Below are positions 1 to 8,180 of a DNA stretch of 64,000 bases, one piece after another. Position 1 is the stretch's first letter. Each line of letters opens with the position of its first letter. The notes below the pieces were generated by a model. That model was not told the DNA's origin. It saw nothing but the letters and a program-made list of their open reading frames with translations, and ran no database searches. Source of the stretch: Duganella phyllosphaerae (GTDB lineage Bacteria; Pseudomonadota; Gammaproteobacteria; Burkholderiales; Burkholderiaceae_D). The stretch lies in assembly GCF_001758785.1 (NCBI RefSeq), contig NZ_LROM01000082.1, positions 111,918 to 175,917 of the forward strand, read 5' to 3'. The translations under genes were made by a program, and so were the position numbers.

Positions 1-83
1 AGGTTGCGGTGCTTCTTGCGCGGCGCGGGCGTAGGCGCGAGCACTGGCGATGGTGGAATGGTGGCTGCTGCGGTGTGATTCAT
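1..83 (-). CDS. N-terminus of an unidentified protein (cut by window edge)
   Basis: A minus-strand frame opens with ATG at 83 and runs off the left edge without a stop, giving about 27 residues: MNHTAAATIPPSPVLAPTP and then a basic stretch (PRKKHRN). The Ala/Pro-rich start followed by basic residues is compatible with a cytoplasmic tail before a membrane segment, but nothing identifies a family. It lies 127 bp downstream of the HDOD gene on the same strand, so it could share its transcript. The start is tentative because no strong ribosome binding site is visible. Confidence 0.45.
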   Translation of the reverse strand, partial: MNHTAAATIPPSPVLAPTPAPRKKHRN

Positions 84-210
84 GGTGACGGGCTTGTTGT
101 ATGACGACTGTTGCCATTATCGCCCATGCAGCCATGCCGATCGACGCCGAATGGCGGATTTCTGGTCAAAATGATGATTAACACATCGTTTATGCCACAA
201 ACAGGGGCAA

Positions 211-1029
211 TCAAACCAGCAGCGCGGCACTCATCGAAGCGGCGTCGGCGCGCGACTCGCGCAGGATCTGCTCGAGCGCGGCATTGTCGTCGATAAAACC
301 GGCCAGGCCAGCCGGCTGGCCGGCGGGCGCCAGCGGCGAGGCCACCGGCGCCAGGTGTTTGGCGATGAGCAAGGTATCGCGCAGGCCCAGCGGTGGCGGC
401 GTGAGCGTGGCGCCGGGCAGCGATACCACGGACAGCGCCACCGGATCCGGGATGCACAGCTTTTTCATCAGTTCGCGGGCGATGATTTCCTGCGGTGCGC
501 CAAACCAGTCGGCCGGGTCGTCCAGCAGACCAGGCATGTCGTCGGCCCTGGACAGCAGGTAAAAGCCCCCTGCTTCGTGGATGATGCCGGCGAACAGCGC
601 GGTATCGGGATCGGTGGCGGTCAGCTTGCCGCCGATCACATACGACAGCGCGGCCACGTGGGCGGTATGGCGCCATAATTGCTCGGCCTTGGCACGCAGT
701 TGCGGGTCGCGGATGCGCGCGCCGAATTGGCGCACCACCATCGCTGCCGCCATCGAGTACAGGTGGCGGTAGCCCACGCGCGCCACGGCGGCGCGCACGC
801 TGGTAATCGGCGTGCCGCCCCGGTTGAACACGGCGGCATTGGCCAGCGCCACGGTGCGGGCGGCCAGGACCGGCTCGGCCAGCACACAGCGCAGCACCTC
901 TTCGGCCTCGGCATCGGGATCGGCCAGCATCATCTGCAGGCGCAGGGCCGCGTTGACGCTGGTAGGGAAGACCAGCTCGCCGCGCGCGGCTTGCGTCACT
1001 ATCTGCGAGATCTGGTTAAGTTTAATCAT
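211..1029 (-). CDS. HDOD domain protein (signal-output, degenerate HD)
   Basis: A 272-residue protein in which an HDOD-type helical domain covers about residues 15-210, with the family pattern of a vector helix (VLAEPVLAARTVALANAA) and a block around VRAAVARVGYRHLYSMA. At the usual HD position, near residue 150, it reads IIHEAGG rather than LLHDIG, so metal-dependent hydrolysis is unlikely. HDOD proteins usually act as regulators in signalling and motility. The start MIKLNQ was chosen because the family begins close to the domain; an ATG 12 codons upstream (1065) is possible. It lies downstream of the Ter-type genes on the same strand, separated from them by a GC-rich hairpin. The second HDOD protein of the window, at 27831, keeps the HD pair. 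Confidence 0.8.
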   Translation of the reverse strand: MIKLNQISQIVTQAARGELVFPTSVNAALRLQMMLADPDAEAEEVLRCVLAEPVLAARTVALANAAVFNRGGTPITSVRAAVARVGYRHLYSMAAAMVVRQFGARIRDPQLRAKAEQLWRHTAHVAALSYVIGGKLTATDPDTALFAGIIHEAGGFYLLSRADDMPGLLDDPADWFGAPQEIIARELMKKLCIPDPVALSVVSLPGATLTPPPLGLRDTLLIAKHLAPVASPLAPAGQPAGLAGFIDDNAALEQILRESRADAASMSAALLV

Positions 1030-1094
1030 GGAAACATTATAGCCGCACGGCCAATGATGCTTCAACCGCTTTCATGCGCGGTGTGTGGGATGGG

Positions 1095-1116
1095 GCCCCG
1101 CGCCGGTACGCGGGGC
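1095..1116 (-). terminator. GC-rich hairpin after the Ter-type genes
   Basis: An 8-bp perfect stem (GCCCCGCG / CGCGGGGC) with a 6-nt loop sits 20 bp beyond the stop of the TerD-type gene at 1137 and before the HDOD gene. It lacks a following U-tract on either strand, so it may be a weak terminator, a processing site or a Rho-assisted end. Seen directly; its role is inferred. Confidence 0.4.
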
Positions 1117-1136
1117 TTTGCTGCGGTATTACTCTT

Positions 1137-1718
1137 TTACAGGTGCGCGGAAATTTGCGGCAGCAGGTCGTCAAAGGTACGGCCGTTGCCGTTTTCGCCG
1201 ATCGCGTGCATTTTCCAGGCGCCGTTGTGACGGTAGACCTTGGCCATGATCTGGGCCGAGTGCGGGCCTTGTACCGACAGGTTGAAGCGCGCCACTTCCT
1301 GACCGTTGCTGGCATCGACCAGGCGGCAGTAGGCGTTTTCCACCTGCGCGAAGGTCTGGCCGGTGAAGCTGTTGACGGTAAACACCAGGCTCTTGACGGA
1401 CGCTGGCACGGCGCCCAGGTCGACGTTGATCTGTTCGTCGTCGCCATCGCCGGCGCCGGTGCGGTTGTCACCGGTGTGGACCACGCTGCCGTCCTTGCTG
1501 CGCAGCTGGCGGAACCAGATCACGTCCACCGGACTGTTGCCTTCGTCGAACATGACGACCGAAGCGTCGAGATCGACCGCTTCGCTCTTCGAGCCGAAGC
1601 CGAGGAAGCCCTTGGACTTGATGGCATCCCAGCCCAGGCCCATGGTGACCTTGCCGAGGGCGCCGCCGCCTTGTTTTTCCAGATTGATCTTCTGGCCTTT
1701 GCTCAAACTGACTGACAT
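1137..1718 (-). CDS. TerD family protein (TerZ/TerD-like)
   Basis: A 193-residue single-domain TerD protein, the usual length for the family. It starts MSVSLSKGQKINLEK and carries the family's acidic loops (DLDASVVMFDE near residue 50; TGDNRTGAGDGDDE near 82-95), which in TerD proteins bind calcium. TerD proteins are cytoplasmic and linked to tellurite, oxidative and other chemical stress responses, often with TerC membrane partners. A strong AAGGAGA ribosome binding site precedes the ATG. It is the last gene of the run 3032-1137 (TerD, AIM24, TerD) that follows the TerC-like gene. Whether it is TerZ or TerD/E cannot be settled by eye. Confidence 0.93.
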   Translation of the reverse strand: MSVSLSKGQKINLEKQGGGALGKVTMGLGWDAIKSKGFLGFGSKSEAVDLDASVVMFDEGNSPVDVIWFRQLRSKDGSVVHTGDNRTGAGDGDDEQINVDLGAVPASVKSLVFTVNSFTGQTFAQVENAYCRLVDASNGQEVARFNLSVQGPHSAQIMAKVYRHNGAWKMHAIGENGNGRTFDDLLPQISAHL

Positions 1719-1742
1719 GTTTGTTCTCCTTGATTGTAGGTT

Positions 1743-2438
1743 TTACTGGGCCGGGGTCTGCACCCAGGTTTTGAAGGCCGTGCTGTTGCGCGAGCAGATC
1801 AGCACTTTGCCGCTGCCGGAAAAGCGCAGCACCATGCCTTCGCCGCTGGTCTGGCTATTGACCAGGTTGCCGAGGAAGCCGCTGCTGCCACCGGTGGTGA
1901 CCGAGATCTCGTAGCGCAGGCGACTGTCCCACGCCACCACGTGCGCATTGTCGATGACGACGTCGCGCCCGGGCGTGACGTCCAATTGCGACATCGAACC
2001 GAAGCCCGACACCGCCACCTGGCCATTGCCACCGGTCTCGGTGATGAAGAAGCCGCCGCTCTGGGCGAACAGCGCATTGCCGAGGTTTTGCGTACGCACC
2101 TTCAGTTCCACCGTTTCGGACGCCGCCACGAAGGCGCCGTCGCTGAGCATGTACTGCTCCTTGCCGACATCGAGGATTTGCACCGCGCCCGGCAGCCGCG
2201 GCGACAGCAGGCAATCGCCGTCGCCGCGCACCGCTTCGATATGCTGCTGGAAGAAGGATTCGCCGTTGGCAAAGCGCCGCATGATGGCAGCACCAATGCC
2301 GCCGGTCATCTTGCCCTTGAGGTCAAGCGCCTCTTCCATCATCACCATCGCATCGGACTCGCAGTAAATCTTTTCACCGCGTGCCAGCGACACATGCAGG
2401 AACGGATCGATATCACCGGTGACCGAAAATTTTGGCAT
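1743..2438 (-). CDS. AIM24 / TIGR00266 family protein
   Basis: A 231-residue beta-rich protein of the AIM24 (TIGR00266) family. Family features include a start on a conserved FLHVSLARGEKIYCESDAM segment, a Gly-rich AIMRRFANGESFF block, and a late LRFSGSGKVLICSRN strand. No signal peptide or membrane span is visible, so it is probably cytoplasmic or membrane-associated. The function is poorly known; members are repeatedly found beside TerD genes. Here it is placed exactly between two TerD paralogues (24 bp and 18 bp gaps) and preceded by AGGAAAGGA, which supports co-transcription and a shared stress role. Confidence 0.9.
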   Translation of the reverse strand: MPKFSVTGDIDPFLHVSLARGEKIYCESDAMVMMEEALDLKGKMTGGIGAAIMRRFANGESFFQQHIEAVRGDGDCLLSPRLPGAVQILDVGKEQYMLSDGAFVAASETVELKVRTQNLGNALFAQSGGFFITETGGNGQVAVSGFGSMSQLDVTPGRDVVIDNAHVVAWDSRLRYEISVTTGGSSGFLGNLVNSQTSGEGMVLRFSGSGKVLICSRNSTAFKTWVQTPAQ

Positions 2439-2456
2439 GACGAATCCTTTCCTGGT

Positions 2457-3032
2457 TTAAACGCTGACGCCGAACGAGGCTGCGAGAGGGCCGAGGCCGC
2501 CCTTGAAGCCCTGGCCCACGGCCTTGAATTTCCACTCGGCGCCGTTGCGATACACCTCGCCGAAGATCATGGCCGACTCGGTCGAACCGTCTTCCGACAG
2601 GTCGTAGCGGGCAATTTCCGCTTCGCCGGCAGCGTTGACGGTGCGCACGTAGGCCTTTTGCACCTGGCCGAAGTTCTGCTTGCGGGCGTCGCCGTCGTGG
2701 ATGGTCACGCAAATGGCGATGCGCTCGATGTCGGCCGGCACGGTGGCCAGGTCGATGGTAACGGTTTCGTCGTCGCCAGCGCCGTCGCCGGTGCGGTTGT
2801 CACCGGAGTGGGTGACGGCGCCGTCGGACGACTTGAGGTTGTTGTAGAAGATGAAGTCGTTGTCGGCGCGAACTTTGCCGTCGGCCTTGAGCAGGAATGC
2901 AGAACCGTCCAGGTCGAACGCGCTGCCATCGGTGGAGCGCACGTCCCAGCCGAGGCCGACGATGATTTTCGACAGGCCTGGGGCTTCTTTGCTCAGATTA
3001 ACGTTACCGCCTTTTTGCAGACTGATTGCCAT
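2457..3032 (-). CDS. terD: TerD family protein (TerD/TerE-like)
   Basis: A 191-residue single TerD domain beginning [19 protein letters not shown], the typical TerD/TerE start. Acidic calcium-binding loops are present (DLDGSAFLL near residue 42; [14 protein letters not shown] near 75-90), and it ends on [12 protein letters not shown], the usual TerD/E C-terminus. A textbook AAGGAG lies 7 bp before the ATG. It is the promoter-proximal TerD of the cluster, 92 bp behind the TerC-like membrane protein. TerD and TerC are thought to form a membrane-linked stress complex; that partnership here is inferred from position. Confidence 0.94.
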   Translation of the reverse strand: MAISLQKGGNVNLSKEAPGLSKIIVGLGWDVRSTDGSAFDLDGSAFLLKADGKVRADNDFIFYNNLKSSDGAVTHSGDNRTGDGAGDDETVTIDLATVPADIERIAICVTIHDGDARKQNFGQVQKAYVRTVNAAGEAEIARYDLSEDGSTESAMIFGEVYRNGAEWKFKAVGQGFKGGLGPLAASFGVSV

Positions 3033-3077
3033 GGTAAGACTCCTTAAAAAGAAAACCGGACTAGGGGTACTACAGAG

Positions 3078-3110
3078 CAGCGAGCCGTGTCCGTAATAGA
3101 CGGCCCGCTG
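3078..3110 (-). other. Imperfect hairpin between DUF475 gene and terD
   Basis: CAGCG-A-GCCGT and ACGGC-C-CGCTG pair as a 5+5-bp stem with one internal mismatch and an 11-nt loop, in the only sizeable gap of the Ter-type cluster. No U-tract follows. It could partially terminate or stabilise the transcript so that the TerC-like gene and the TerD-type genes are expressed at different levels. The structure is seen; the role is a guess. Confidence 0.4.
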
Positions 3111-3124
3111 TGTTCTTTGGTTCG

Positions 3125-4180
3125 TTACTTCGCTGCGATGGCCGCAGTAGCTTCCTGCTGACGACGGTAACGGATCGAGGACCAGACCGAGGCGGCAATG
3201 AACGCTACACCGATCAGGCCGGTAAAGATTTCCGGCACGTGGAACTTCATACTTGCCAACATGATCGCCGCCAGGATACCGATGGCGTAGTGGGCGCCGT
3301 GCTCAAGATACACGAACTGGTCGAGAGTACCTTTTTTCACCAGGTACACCGTCATCGAACGCACGAACATCGCGCCGATGGCCAGGCCCAGCATGATGAT
3401 CACGACGTCGGTGGTGATGGCAAACGCGCCGATCACGCCGTCAAAGCTGAACGATGCATCAAGCACTTCCAGATACAGGAAACCGCCGATACCGCCCTTT
3501 TTGACCATGTCGCCGACATCGCTGCCGCCTTCTTCCTCTTTTTCCAGCAGGCTGCTGATCGCATCGACACCGACGTACACCAGGATGCCCCACAGGCCGG
3601 AGATCAGCACGACCAGTTTTTGCGCTTCGGTGACGATGCTCATGCAGCCCAGCAGCACGGCCAGCGAAATCATCACCGAGATCGACGAGACCTTGCCCAG
3701 TGAACCGAGTTTCTTCTCGAAGTTACCGAGCCAGTGCACTTCCTTGTCGCTGTCGAGCAGGAAGTTCAGGAATACCAGCAGCAGGAACATGCCGCCGAAG
3801 GCCGCCACTTCAGCGTGGTGGTTGGTCAGGTGCATCGAATAGGTTTTCGGATCGTTCAGTGCCAGCGTCCACACATCCATGATGCTGATGTCGGCGGCGA
3901 CCGCCACGATGACCAGCGGGAACAGCAAGCGCATACCGAACACGGCGATGATGATGCCCAGGCCCAGGAACAGCTTTTGCCAGAATTCGTCCCAGTTCTT
4001 CAGGACCGACGCGTTGACCACCGCGTTATCGAACGACAGCGACACTTCCATCGCCGCCAAAATCACTGCCACGCCGAACGCCGACAGCGCCCCGCTCCAT
4101 CCGCCCAATTCGTAACCCCACCAGCCGGCCAAACCCAGGCAGATGAAGGTCACGAGGAAGGAAATTCTGAAATGCTTCAT
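3125..4180 (-). CDS. DUF475 TerC-like integral membrane protein
   Basis: A 351-residue polytopic membrane protein of the DUF475 (TerC-related) family. Diagnostic motifs are [14 protein letters not shown] near residue 50 and [18 protein letters not shown] near 250, the paired Asp-containing membrane motifs of TerC/CaCA-like proteins. About nine hydrophobic helices are visible. The start [10 protein letters not shown] is preceded by GAGAGAAAT; an upstream extension of 20 codons has no RBS and is not used. It is the first gene of the Ter-type cluster and is divergent from the NhaR-like gene. TerC-like proteins are implicated in metal (e.g. manganese) export and tellurite/stress resistance; the substrate here is unknown. 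Confidence 0.9.
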   Translation of the reverse strand: MKHFRISFLVTFICLGLAGWWGYELGGWSGALSAFGVAVILAAMEVSLSFDNAVVNASVLKNWDEFWQKLFLGLGIIIAVFGMRLLFPLVIVAVAADISIMDVWTLALNDPKTYSMHLTNHHAEVAAFGGMFLLLVFLNFLLDSDKEVHWLGNFEKKLGSLGKVSSISVMISLAVLLGCMSIVTEAQKLVVLISGLWGILVYVGVDAISSLLEKEEEGGSDVGDMVKKGGIGGFLYLEVLDASFSFDGVIGAFAITTDVVIIMLGLAIGAMFVRSMTVYLVKKGTLDQFVYLEHGAHYAIGILAAIMLASMKFHVPEIFTGLIGVAFIAASVWSSIRYRRQQEATAAIAAK

Positions 4181-4259
4181 GGATTTCTCTCGTTGTAAGT
4201 TATAAATCGACACCTGGCAGTATAGGGTCTGACAACTCATTTAAAAATAGAAGATAATT

Positions 4260-4272
4260 GAAGTATTACTTC
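4260..4272. promoter_or_regulatory. Candidate operator palindrome between DUF475 and nhaR genes
   Basis: GAAGTA-T-TACTTC is a perfect inverted repeat in an AT-rich 113-bp divergent intergenic region, set inside outer AATT repeats and located just 22 bp before the regulator's ATG. LysR-type proteins bind dyads of this kind and often control the divergent neighbour as well as themselves. Binding is inferred from position and symmetry only. Confidence 0.4.
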
Positions 4273-4293
4273 GTATTAATTGAAGGGTTGTTG

Positions 4294-5199
4294 ATGAAAA
4301 CCAGCGGTCTGAACTATCGTCACTTGTACTTTTTCTGGATCGTTGCCAAGGAAGGCGGCGTCACCCGCGCGGCTGAGCGGCTGGGGCTGGCGGTGCAAAC
4401 CATCAGCATGCAGCTCTCCGCGCTGGAATTATCGATAGGCAAGCAACTGCTGGAGCCACAGGGCCGGCGCTTGGTGCCCACCGAGGCCGGCAGGTTGGCG
4501 CTCAGCTATTGCGAGCAGATTTTTTTGCTGGGCGACCAGTTGCAGGATGCGCTCGACGAAGCCGAGGCCGGCAAGATGCGGTTGACCGTCGGCATTTCCG
4601 ACTCGCTGCCCAAGCTGATCGCGTTCCGCCTGCTGCAAGCCACGCAGACCATGAACAAGCAGGTGCGGCTGGTGTGCATGGAAGACGAATTCGAAAACCT
4701 GCTGGCCGACCTGGCCCTGGGCAAGCTCGACGTGGTGCTGACCGACCGTACCGTGCGCGCCGGCGGCAGCCTCAAGGTGTTCAGCCACCTGCTGGGCGAG
4801 AGCGACATGAAGCTGTTCGGGGTGCCGCGCCTGGCGGACAAATATCGCGGCAACTTCCCGGCCAGCCTGCACCACGCGCCGCTGTTGGTACCCACCCGCA
4901 ACAACGCGCTGCGCGGACGGATCGATACCTGGCTGGTGCAGCACAAGGTGCGCGCCGAGATCGCCGGCGAATTCGAAGACAACGCCATGCTCAATACGTT
5001 CGGCCGTAACGGCATGGGCCTGTTCTTCGCCCCGTCGGCGCTGGCGCACGACATCGAAGACCAGCTGGGCGCGGTACTGGTAGGCGACGCCCCCGAACTG
5101 CGCGAACACTTCTACGCCATCTCCAACGAACGCAAGATCCGCCACCCCGCAATCGAAGCCATCATCTCGGCCGTCCACAGCGGCCTCTTCGCCCACTGA
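4294..5199 (+). CDS. nhaR: LysR-family activator, NhaR-like
   Basis: A 301-residue LysR-type regulator, the same length as E. coli NhaR. The N-terminus reads LNYRHLYFFWIVAKEGGVTRAAERL, the signature NhaR opening, with the winged helix-turn-helix over residues 5-63 and an effector-binding domain after about 90. GAAGGG lies 7 bp before the chosen ATG, which rules out the longer start at 4258. Classical NhaR responds to sodium/alkaline stress and activates nhaA; no nhaA is present here. It is divergent from the TerC-like/TerD cluster, so control of that cluster is a reasonable inference. Confidence 0.85.
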   Translation: MKTSGLNYRHLYFFWIVAKEGGVTRAAERLGLAVQTISMQLSALELSIGKQLLEPQGRRLVPTEAGRLALSYCEQIFLLGDQLQDALDEAEAGKMRLTVGISDSLPKLIAFRLLQATQTMNKQVRLVCMEDEFENLLADLALGKLDVVLTDRTVRAGGSLKVFSHLLGESDMKLFGVPRLADKYRGNFPASLHHAPLLVPTRNNALRGRIDTWLVQHKVRAEIAGEFEDNAMLNTFGRNGMGLFFAPSALAHDIEDQLGAVLVGDAPELREHFYAISNERKIRHPAIEAIISAVHSGLFAH

Positions 5200-5215
5200 A
5201 CGCCGGACCACTTCG

Positions 5216-5309
5216 GGGTCAGTGCCGACATTCGGACATTTTTGAACCTTTGTATTGAAGTGCGCATCAAAGAAAAAGTTCCGTAATGTCCGAATGTCGG
5301 CACTGACCC
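5216..5309. repeat. Perfect 25-bp inverted repeat (dispersed-type element)
   Basis: The arms 5216-5240 and 5285-5309 (starting GGGTCAGTGCCGACATTCGG) are perfect reverse complements separated by 44 bp that carry smaller complementary bits (CTTTG/CAAAG, GAAC/GTTC). It begins 16 bp beyond the nhaR stop and lies about 100 bp before the next gene. Such a long perfect dyad forms a strong RNA hairpin and could end nhaR transcription, but without a U-tract the more likely nature is a dispersed REP/MITE-like element. No transposase is nearby. Confidence 0.75.
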
Positions 5310-5409
5310 TCGAATTTGGGGCCTCCCGAAAGAGGCAATTCGTGCTGCTTTGGGCCGCTGTCGTTTAATATAGGCGTTTTTATACGAAGAAATTCGCCGC
5401 TCGGCCCCT

Positions 5410-6747
5410 ATGCAAAACGTTCTGCTTGTCGTGCTCGCCCTATTTTTGGTCGCGCTCAATGGATTCTTTGTGGCGGCCGAATTCGGCATTGTCACGCTGC
5501 GTAAAACCCGGGTACGGGCAATTGCCAAGACGCAGGGGCTGCGGGGGCGCATCCTCGGCAAGGTGCACGGCGAGCTCGACGCCTACCTGTCGGCCTGCCA
5601 GCTCGGTATCACGTTGGCCTCGCTGGGCCTGGGCTGGGTGGGCGAGCCGGCCTTTGCCAGCCTGCTCGAGCCGGTGCTCACCGCCATCGGCATCACCAAG
5701 CCCGAAGTGGTGCATGGCATCGCCTTCGTGTTTGCCTTCAGCGTAATTTCCTTCCTGCACATCGTGGTGGGCGAACTGGCACCGAAGTCGCTGGCCATCC
5801 GCATGCCCGAAGCCGTGGGCCTCTGGGCCGCGCCGCCGCTGTATATTTTCTACTGGATCATGTACCCGTTCATCTGGGTACTGAACGCCAGCGCCAACAT
5901 GGTGCTGCGCATTGCCGGCCTGTCCGGCAAGGGCGGCCACGACAGCCATTACTCGGTCGACGAACTCAAGCTGATCCTGCGCACCAGCCAGCCGGGCGAA
6001 AAGTTCAACAAGGACGAGCGCAACATCCTGGCCCATTCGCTCGATTTTTCCGACCTGGCAGTCTCGGACCTGATGCGCCCGATTAACGAGGTGATCAGCC
6101 TGCACGCGAGCCGCACGTTGGCCGACAACCTCGACACCATGCTGCGCAACCGCTTCAGCCGCTACCCGTACTACGACCGCGACGGCGAGACCGTACTGGG
6201 CGTGGTGCACCTGAAAGACCTGTTCTTCGCCCAGCAGTCGGGCAAGCCGATTACCGACCTGGTGCCGTTCCTGCGGCCGGTTGAAACCATTTCAGCCCGC
6301 ACGCCGGCGCTGGAACAGTTCCGCCGCTTCCGCGACGGCGCCCCGCACTTCGCGCTGATCGGCGAAAAAGGCAAGCGGCCGGTGGGCTTCATCACGCTCG
6401 ACAATTTGCTCGGCGCGATGGTCGGCGAAATCCACGACGAATTCCGCCTCAACGAAAACGACTGGCTCAAGCAGCCGGACGGCACCCTGATCGGCAAGGC
6501 CAGCCTGCCGATCTTCTCGCTCGAACGCACGCTGGGCATCGATATCGAGAACGAGGAACTGGGCATGGAGGAAGTCGAATCGGTGGGCGGGCTGATCATG
6601 GTCAAGCTCGGCGACATCCCCAAGCAGGGCCAGCGCATCAGCTTCCGGCATTTCGATATTGTGGCGAAAAAAATGAACGGACCGCGTATCCTGCTGGTCA
6701 AGGTGATACCGAAGGACGACACTGAAGATAACGCGGATCTGGATTAA
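5410..6747 (+). CDS. CNNM/HlyC-CorC family membrane protein with CBS pair
   Basis: A 445-residue protein with a DUF21/CNNM membrane domain (about residues 1-195, starting with a hydrophobic LLVVLALFLVALNGFFVAAEF segment), a pair of CBS domains (about 210-335) and a C-terminal CorC_HlyC domain (about 350-430). The family is annotated as hemolysin-like or magnesium/cobalt efflux and sits in the inner membrane, with the CBS pair sensing nucleotides. The ATG is the first in the frame; its ribosome binding site is weak. Its last 50 bases overlap the end of the oppositely oriented DUF2809 gene. A soluble relative, CorC, is at 31088. Confidence 0.9.
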   Translation: MQNVLLVVLALFLVALNGFFVAAEFGIVTLRKTRVRAIAKTQGLRGRILGKVHGELDAYLSACQLGITLASLGLGWVGEPAFASLLEPVLTAIGITKPEVVHGIAFVFAFSVISFLHIVVGELAPKSLAIRMPEAVGLWAAPPLYIFYWIMYPFIWVLNASANMVLRIAGLSGKGGHDSHYSVDELKLILRTSQPGEKFNKDERNILAHSLDFSDLAVSDLMRPINEVISLHASRTLADNLDTMLRNRFSRYPYYDRDGETVLGVVHLKDLFFAQQSGKPITDLVPFLRPVETISARTPALEQFRRFRDGAPHFALIGEKGKRPVGFITLDNLLGAMVGEIHDEFRLNENDWLKQPDGTLIGKASLPIFSLERTLGIDIENEELGMEEVESVGGLIMVKLGDIPKQGQRISFRHFDIVAKKMNGPRILLVKVIPKDDTEDNADLD

Positions 6748-7138
6748 GGCGCCTGATGACTGACTCGATCACGAAAGCCGCCACCGCCCCCACCGCGTAG
6801 GCCACCAGGTCCAGCCACCCGAACGCCGTCCCCAGCACCAGGTGCCCGAGCGGATGCGCACGTACGGCCACGATCCACGGCGCCTGGTACAGCTGGCCGA
6901 ACTCCACCGCCCAGGAAATCGCCAAGGCGCCCAGCGCCAGCTGCAGGACGCTCAGGCGCGGTGCGATCACGGCAAGGCCGAAGAACACCATCATGGTCCA
7001 TAGCGCGTCGCCCGGGTACTTGCCCAGCGCGGCCGGAAACAACCCGGGGAATTTGCGCGACGCCAGGCCCAGTGCGATTACCGCCAGCACGATCGCACAA
7101 TAAACCAGACGGTTGCGCGGCTTGATAAGAGCGCTCAC
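6698..7138 (-). CDS. DUF2809-type small membrane protein
   Basis: A 146-residue hydrophobic protein with about four membrane helices. The pattern GLASRKFPGLFP-ALGKYPGDALW near residues 24-48 and AVEFGQLYQAPW near 80 resembles DUF2809 proteins. The function is unknown. The start is GTG at 7138, overlapping the upstream gene's TGA as GTGA, the arrangement expected for translational coupling with the permease. Its last 50 bases are antisense to the end of the CNNM protein, so the final residues (PDPRYLQCRPSVSP) may be poorly constrained. Confidence 0.75.
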   Translation of the reverse strand: MSALIKPRNRLVYCAIVLAVIALGLASRKFPGLFPAALGKYPGDALWTMMVFFGLAVIAPRLSVLQLALGALAISWAVEFGQLYQAPWIVAVRAHPLGHLVLGTAFGWLDLVAYAVGAVAAFVIESVIRRLNPDPRYLQCRPSVSP

Positions 7139-8175
7139 TCCTGCTGCGCGGTGTAGTTGCGCAGCAACCCCATGCCTACCGCCAGCAGGGTCGGGCCGAT
7201 GAACAGGCCCACGAAGCCGAACGCCAGCACGCCGCCCATCACGCCCAGCAGCACCAGGATGAACGGCAGGCTGCTGCCACGGCTGATCAGCAGCGGCTTG
7301 ACCACGTTATCGACGCCGCTGATCAGCAGCACGCCCCAGATCGCCATGAAGATGGCCCAGCCGGTCTGGCCGTGGTCGAACAGCCAGATGGTGGCGCCGA
7401 TCCAGATGATCGGCGGCCCGACCGGAATCAGGGAAAACAGGAAGGTGGCCACCGACAGCAGCGCGACAGCCGGCACGCCGGCAATCAGGAAGCCTGCCGC
7501 CGCCACCACCGATTGCGCCAGCGCCGTGCCCAGGAGGCCGTACATCACGCCGCGCACGGTGCGACCGATCGTGTCCGACACCGACGTGGCCTGTTCGGCG
7601 CCGATCAGCTTGTCCATTCCCCTGCTAAGCGAAGCCAGCATGGTAACGCCATCGCGGTACAGGAAGAAGCTGACGAACACGGCCAGGCTTACCTGCGCCA
7701 CGCCGCTGCCCAGCAGCACGCCGCCACCGAGCAGCAGGTGGCGCGCCGGCTCGAGCAGGTTCTTGGCAACGTTGAGCAATTCCTCGCGGCTGCCCAGCAA
7801 CTTGCGCAAATAGGTGTCGATCATCTCGCCCACCAGCGGCAGGTCGCGCAGCCAGCCCGGCGGCGCCAGCGTGCCGCTGCCAAGGCTGGCCTTGAAGTGG
7901 TCGTAGAACGAGGCGGCGTTGTCGGCGATATTCCAGGTCACCAGGGTCAGCGGCACCAGGATCAGCAGGGTCAATCCCACGCTCATGATCGCGGCAGCGA
8001 TCGAGCGCCGGCCCTTGACCTCGTTCAGCAGGCGCAGGTACAGCGGCCAGCTCGAGATGGTGATGGCGCAGGCAAACAGGATCGCCGCCACGAACGGGCG
8101 CAGCACGATCAGGCAGCCGATGACCAGCAGGATGACGGCGGCGAGCCGGGTGAACGGTTGAAAGCGTTGGCGCAT
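7135..8175 (-). CDS. AI-2E transporter family (PerM-like) permease
   Basis: A 346-residue inner-membrane protein of the AI-2E transporter/PerM family. Paired hydrophobic segments lie at residues 10-50 and 60-85, a periplasmic-type helical stretch at 95-150, and the C-terminal half has several helices, including PVGPPIIWIGATIWLF and FILVLLGVMGGVLAFGFVGLFIGP, the family hallmark. Substrates vary (autoinducers, Na+/H+ exchange) and are unknown here. The frame stays open far upstream, but the start at 8175 (MRQRFQPF) matches the family N-terminus and leaves 5 bp after the Sco gene. Confidence 0.88.
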   Translation of the reverse strand: MRQRFQPFTRLAAVILLVIGCLIVLRPFVAAILFACAITISSWPLYLRLLNEVKGRRSIAAAIMSVGLTLLILVPLTLVTWNIADNAASFYDHFKASLGSGTLAPPGWLRDLPLVGEMIDTYLRKLLGSREELLNVAKNLLEPARHLLLGGGVLLGSGVAQVSLAVFVSFFLYRDGVTMLASLSRGMDKLIGAEQATSVSDTIGRTVRGVMYGLLGTALAQSVVAAAGFLIAGVPAVALLSVATFLFSLIPVGPPIIWIGATIWLFDHGQTGWAIFMAIWGVLLISGVDNVVKPLLISRGSSLPFILVLLGVMGGVLAFGFVGLFIGPTLLAVGMGLLRNYTAQQE

Positions 8176-8180
8176 GGCAG

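Noticed and set aside
1137..4180. Full tellurite resistance (terZABCDEF) operon
   Set aside because: Only TerD-type, AIM24 and TerC-like DUF475 proteins are present; terA, terB and terF are missing, so tellurite resistance is not claimed.
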